Assembly: GCA_027943335.1 (NCBI GenBank)
Contig: BSBK01008435.1
Coordinates: forward strand, 496,001 to 560,000
From: Chamaecyparis obtusa
Taxonomy: Eukaryota > Streptophyta > Pinopsida > Cupressales > Cupressaceae
DNA length: 64,000 nucleotides
Reading direction: 5' to 3'
Shown here: piece after piece, positions 60,801 to 64,000 of the stretch
Layout: every line of letters starts with the position of its first letter
Numbering within the stretch: position 1 is the stretch's first letter
Position numbers and translations under genes: made by a program
Notes under the pieces: generated by a model
Seen by the model: only the letters and a program-made list of their open reading frames with translations
Told to the model about the DNA's origin: nothing
The model's database searches: none

Positions 60801-61084
60801 TGTTGCCTAAGAAAGAGGCTCTCATTAATGAGAATAATGAATTAGATATTGACAATTTTAATGCCACTTTGGATGAAGCCTTAAAGGCTGAAATGGACTT
60901 TACTAAATTTGTTACATATGTCAAATTGATCACTGATGCTAGGTGGTAAAGGAAAAAGGTACAATTGTAGAACATTCAGAGTTTTCAATGGTGCATAGAG
61001 GAGGAGGTAACTACATGGGACACACTCACCAAGCCAAAGAAGAGAAAGCCTGTAGCAGTTGACCTCAACATTGATGAGGACTAA
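57857..61084 (+). pseudogene. long 3' ORF of gypsy A after F, unknown protein
   Basis: It continues the frame begun at 51276, through ARLIVPDIFLDIYFLIELAN and HIPMTTKINLQ to about 58300. It then changes frame near 58450-58500: FQNWIVQLIFFSLG, WIGNHNWDDFYYEKDF, MIRVYGCPQPPHV, FIWKLMLTNKEHLAPHRKG. The second half is charged and coiled-coil-like (LRKRIREDKRKLKEVVEEIE, FKNLFEDYSALVKDS, KEKELKKIVEEL) and ends KKRKPVAVDLNIDED with TAA at 61082. The KKRKP run could be a nuclear localisation signal. About 1,150 codons over both parts; many stops. No enzyme domain or signal peptide recognised. It could be an env-position ORF of A or the relic of another element. Confidence 0.55.
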
Positions 61085-61735
61085 AGAGGATACCTAATAC
61101 CTGACACCTAACATATGAGCATAGGAATGATAACTATTTATGAAGAATGGTGTAAGTTAGCCTAAAATGTCAGTCACCATATCTCGTTATAACTCAGTGA
61201 AGTTATCAAGAATATCTTCAAACAAAGGTGTCAGTTATCAAATGAACAGGACAAATTTCAAATGATTCATCACAATTTTTTTTCTTTCCACCACCTGAGG
61301 GGCCTCTTTTGTATTTTTGTCTTTTTTGTTTTAGGTTTAGGCTTAAACCATTTGAAGCTTGTTGTATCCTTACTCATTTAAGGATTCCAAGATGGTTTAG
61401 CTATATATATGAGTTGTAACCTCTCATTTGGGGGGTTTGGATAATAGATGAACTTTGAATACAAATCTCTGTAGAGAAGACTTCTCACTTCTGTGTTTAT
61501 GCATCTGAACTTAAAATTTTGTATGTATCGAGACAGGATTATTTTCAATAAAATACACTGTAGTTTCTATCTTATTTTGTTATTGTCTCTTTACTTTTAT
61601 GTTCTACTCTTGTATGCTTTTATTTGTAAGGCATTTAAAACATACCAGTTGTAAGGAAACTTGTCTAATTGTTTATGAATTTCTTTCAAGGAAAGGATTA
61701 AATTTTCATAATCAATTTCAAAGATTAAACATAAT
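61085..61735 (+). promoter_or_regulatory. probable 3' LTR portion of gypsy A (unbounded)
   Basis: No ORF. A TATA-like GCTATATATATGAG near 61400, followed about 145 bases later by TTTTCAATAAAATACAC near 61542, looks like an LTR promoter with a polyadenylation signal. Lacking the 5' LTR I cannot fix the boundaries, and no polypurine tract is obvious after the ORF stop at 61084. Confidence 0.35.
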
Positions 61736-62455
61736 TGTTAGGATTTTGATGATAACAATATAAGGGTGATAGAGTAGTTTGTAAGGCATTCTATTCAAAC
61801 TGTATGTAGTTTGCAAGGCATTTTACAGTATTCTTATTGAGTTATTCTTGTGGATTTACATTCAATAACTATTTGCCCAAGGATTAGGCAGTGGTTGGAT
61901 GTTTGTTATGTAGTTATCTTTCAGTCATCAATCACAAAGTAAATCATTCAAAAAAAATTATTACCAAATACATACATATTTTGAAAGAAATGTATTCAAG
62001 TAATACAGTTCATATTGTTGATTCCTTCAAGAGAGAATCAAAAGGTCAGCCTTCCTAGAGTTAAACTTTGAAAAAGAAGGATGAATATCCTTATGCCACT
62101 GTTATATGTTATTACTTTTGTAGTTTCCCTTGTCATACTTTGTATCAGGATATTCTCAGTTGTTTGCAGAGTGATTTTCTATTGAAGTAATTTGAAATAT
62201 AGTAACATAACAGTAAAGAACCCAATCCACCATTTGAAGTTTACTTGAAATATAGTGAATTTTCTAGGGTAATACTTGCTTGAGTCCTGTGGAGCTCAAA
62301 GAAGAAGGAGGATCTTATGCAATCCTCATCAATTAGACTCTTTCTTGTCAAACTTGAGAGTTCACATATTTGAGAATCAAGCATATCTATTTACCAAGTT
62401 TGGTCCTACAAGAAAAAGCTCTAACATCGCTAAGATCAAAATTTCACATTTCACA
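61736..62455 (-). repeat. probable 3' LTR of H
   Basis: About 720 bp between TGTTAGGATT and TTTCACA, the latter directly before the pyrimidine tract (polypurine in sense). The boundaries are inferred from ends and tract only; no partner LTR is in the window. Confidence 0.4.
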
Positions 62456-62858
62456 TGCTCTCCCACTTACTCCCCCTTATATGAATAATACATTTTTCAC
62501 TACATATCTCTCTCCCTTTGACATCAATGAAAAAGGTGTGAGGGTTTTGCAACCAAAAAAATCTATCAAAATTCCTATATAAGCTACCTATATAACAAGT
62601 ATACTACGTATACTTATATGAGATTAATAACACCAAAAAATGTACTCCTTAAAGCTCTAGACTATTTTTTTAAAGTCTCCTTCAAGTTTTCAATGATTTT
62701 TATTTGACTACATATGGCATATTCAAGTTTCTCTCTGGATTGGAGGTCAGGTGCATCAAGTGAGCTATATACTCCCTCTACTTCTCTTAGCCAGCTGAAA
62801 CAAATATTTATCTTAGAAGATATCAAGCTTCTTAGCTAACAAATTATCCCAATCATTC
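62456..62858 (-). pseudogene. H 3' untranslated region and C-terminal coding remnant
   Basis: Two pyrimidine tracts (polypurine in sense) are followed on the minus strand by a short helical coding remnant (LEYAICSQIKIIENLKETLKK near 62700, NDWDNLLAKKLD near 62850). Its position matches the C-terminus of C-family ORF2. Similarity is faint and the reading frame is broken. Confidence 0.35.
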
Positions 62859-63704
62859 TGTAGACACCTAAAAAATTTCAAGATCAAACCAAGTGAGAAA
62901 CTAAGGCAAAACTAAAGCAAAATCAAAGCATTAATTGCAATCAAGCCTAAAATCCAATATTGATTGAAATTCAAAGATAAAAGAATTAAATAAATTAAAA
63001 TAATTATTTAATTGTGCAATTAATCTAATTAATTGTATAGTTCAATTAAAATCAAAATTAACCCATTCAAGCAGTACACATGGCTAAAGAAATTAATTAA
63101 ATTTAATAAATTAAATCCTAATATCTCTCACCCACCACATGGGAGGAATTACCTCAACCAATAGTAATTAAGGATTGGACTCACATGGATCAAAGCCACA
63201 TTGAATCTCAATCACTAATAAGGAGAAAGCATCTTGACCACTCATTTTATCTCATTGTCCCAAGCTTTAAGGATAAAATATTTAAATTGTCCCCATATTT
63301 GAAACTATGGACTTAACTCAAACTCAATCATGGTCAAAGTAACTCCACCCCCTATGCTTGCCAAAATCTACAAATAGAGGGCTAAAATTAGGAGAAAAGG
63401 ATCCATATACATTTGAGAATTGCATCATCACTAGATTCAATTTGAGATGGGAGCACATTTTTAGCATAATTGAGCATAGTTTTCATTGAAATAGACTTAG
63501 TTGTGTAATCATTTAGCATAATTCTTATTTTGGACTCACTAATGGAAGATTTATGAGATATTTTCATTGGTATACCTAACTAGAGATCTATAGGACTCTT
63601 ATTGTCATTATTTTCATTAAATATATTACTAATTGTCATATTTTAGCTCAATTTGATTTAAATCTTGATAAACTAATCCTATAAAGGTACTTATTGTATA
63701 GACA
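62859..63704. repeat. G: probable solo LTR
   Basis: About 846 bp, TGTAGACACCTAAAAAA...TGTATAGACA, with no ORF. The flanking 5-mers are CATTC and CTCTC (three of five identical). Its first 15 bases equal the sense-strand LTR start of D (TGTAGACACCTAAAAA), so it may be from a distantly related Tat-type family in + orientation. It has AT-rich TTAATTAA runs like the D LTR and a TATA-like CTACAAATAGAGGG near 63368. Confidence 0.5.
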
Positions 63705-64000
63705 CTCTCTCCTTCTATGAGATTTTCTTTTGATTTTATCCATCATAGATATGAGTTTTCCTTCATGACTATCAACCAAAATTATCAAGTGATCAAATGA
63801 TTTCGACAATGTAGACAATTTGTTATCATTTTATTTTATCCATTTCTCTAAGTCATTCACACACTTAGGATAGGTGATTGTATTTTATATCTTTACTCCT
63901 TCAGCTAGAGAATATTTTAATCTATGTATGCCAACTCCTAGAGATTTCCTATCTTTTTCATTCAAGGCACATCATTTATTGTACCTCTACTCATCAAACT
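63705..64000 (-). pseudogene. H coding remnant beyond G
   Basis: On the minus strand one frame gives CVNDLEKWIK, a stop, then NDNKLSTLSKSFDHLIILVD and KLISMMDKIKRKSHRR, which is helical and charged. It probably joins 62858 once G is removed. It continues off the window. Unknown protein. Confidence 0.3.

Larger units (their letters stand above)
4698..61735 (+). mobile_element. Ty3/gypsy (Tat-like) retrotransposon A, host of the nest
   Basis: Segments 4698-8468, 15685-16198, 48559-51514 and 57857-61735 join logically into one + strand element. The order is Gag tail, protease, archaeal-type RNase H, reverse transcriptase, RNase H, integrase, a repeat-bearing non-coding stretch and a long 3' ORF. 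At the C1 and C3 junctions the protein reads on correctly across the insertion: the integrase resumes in its core at 48561, and the frame before 16198 leads into it. The 5' LTR and Gag start are not visible because B interrupts or replaces them, and the 3' LTR cannot be bounded. Both ends given here are approximate. Membership of the 3' ORF in A rests on position and strand only. Confidence 0.7.
61736..64000 (-). mobile_element. H: 3' end of a diverged LTR element related to the C family
   Basis: The left edge TGTTAGGATTTTGATG is an LTR end in minus orientation. Further right, ACTCCCCCTTA (about 62468) and ATCTCTCTCCCTTTGACATCAATG (about 62504) mirror the two polypurine tracts of C3 (CTCCCCCTTTGTCATTGG and ATCTCTCCCCCTTTGACAACAATG). 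Minus-strand coding-like sequence follows on both sides of solo LTR G. The element runs off the right edge. Confidence 0.45.

Noticed and set aside
62276..62582. Two overlapping 70-residue + strand ORFs
   Set aside because: They lie across the H LTR end and pyrimidine tracts; no similarity and no coding character.

Overview
This is intergenic plant nuclear DNA made almost entirely of LTR retrotransposons nested inside one another. The lineages present are plant Ty1/copia, plant Ty3/gypsy of the Tat type with a second RNase H, and a gypsy element with a chromodomain. The AT-rich composition, long degenerate elements and deep nesting suggest a seed plant with a very large genome, perhaps a gymnosperm; the sequence alone does not settle the species. 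I see no single-copy host gene, rRNA, tRNA or CRISPR.

Layout. The outermost element is gypsy element A (+ strand, about 4698 to 61735). Four elements interrupt it: copia element B (minus, 1 to about 4697, running off the left edge), C1 (+, 8469-15679) inside its RNase H region, C3 (minus, 16199-48558) inside its integrase, and chromodomain gypsy F (+, 51515-57856) inside a long 3' open frame. C3 is itself split by C2 (+, 20271-30198) and by the 15-kb Tat element D (minus, 31327-46487). C2 is split by a probable 2.8-kb solo LTR E (25178-27953). At the right end lies the 3' end of another minus-strand element, H (from about 61736), holding a probable solo LTR G (62859-63704). Most junctions have 5-bp target duplications that match or nearly match (CCTAG for C1, GTGTC for D, ATTGG/GTTGG for C3, AAATT/AACTT for C2, ATTTT/ATTTC for F), and the interrupted reading frames resume correctly on the far side.

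How the parts relate. B, A, D and F carry enzyme domains. C1, C2 and C3 form one family of about 7.2 kb with about 1-kb LTRs and an initiator-tRNA-Met type primer site. They encode a coiled-coil, zinc-knuckle Gag-like protein, a small ORF of about 62-70 residues, and a second protein of about 1,000 residues that I do not recognise. They contain no protease, integrase, reverse transcriptase or RNase H, so they look non-autonomous. The LTR of copia B shares its end structure with the C LTRs, making a B-like element a candidate helper.

All the long frames are decayed. In B, D and F the frame is kept over kilobases and broken almost only by stops (TAG and TGA mostly), as expected if methylated cytosines deaminated after silencing. 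Element A has its archaeal-type RNase H before the reverse transcriptase, whereas D in the same window has the usual Tat order. A also appears to carry an unrecognised 3' ORF of about 1,150 codons.
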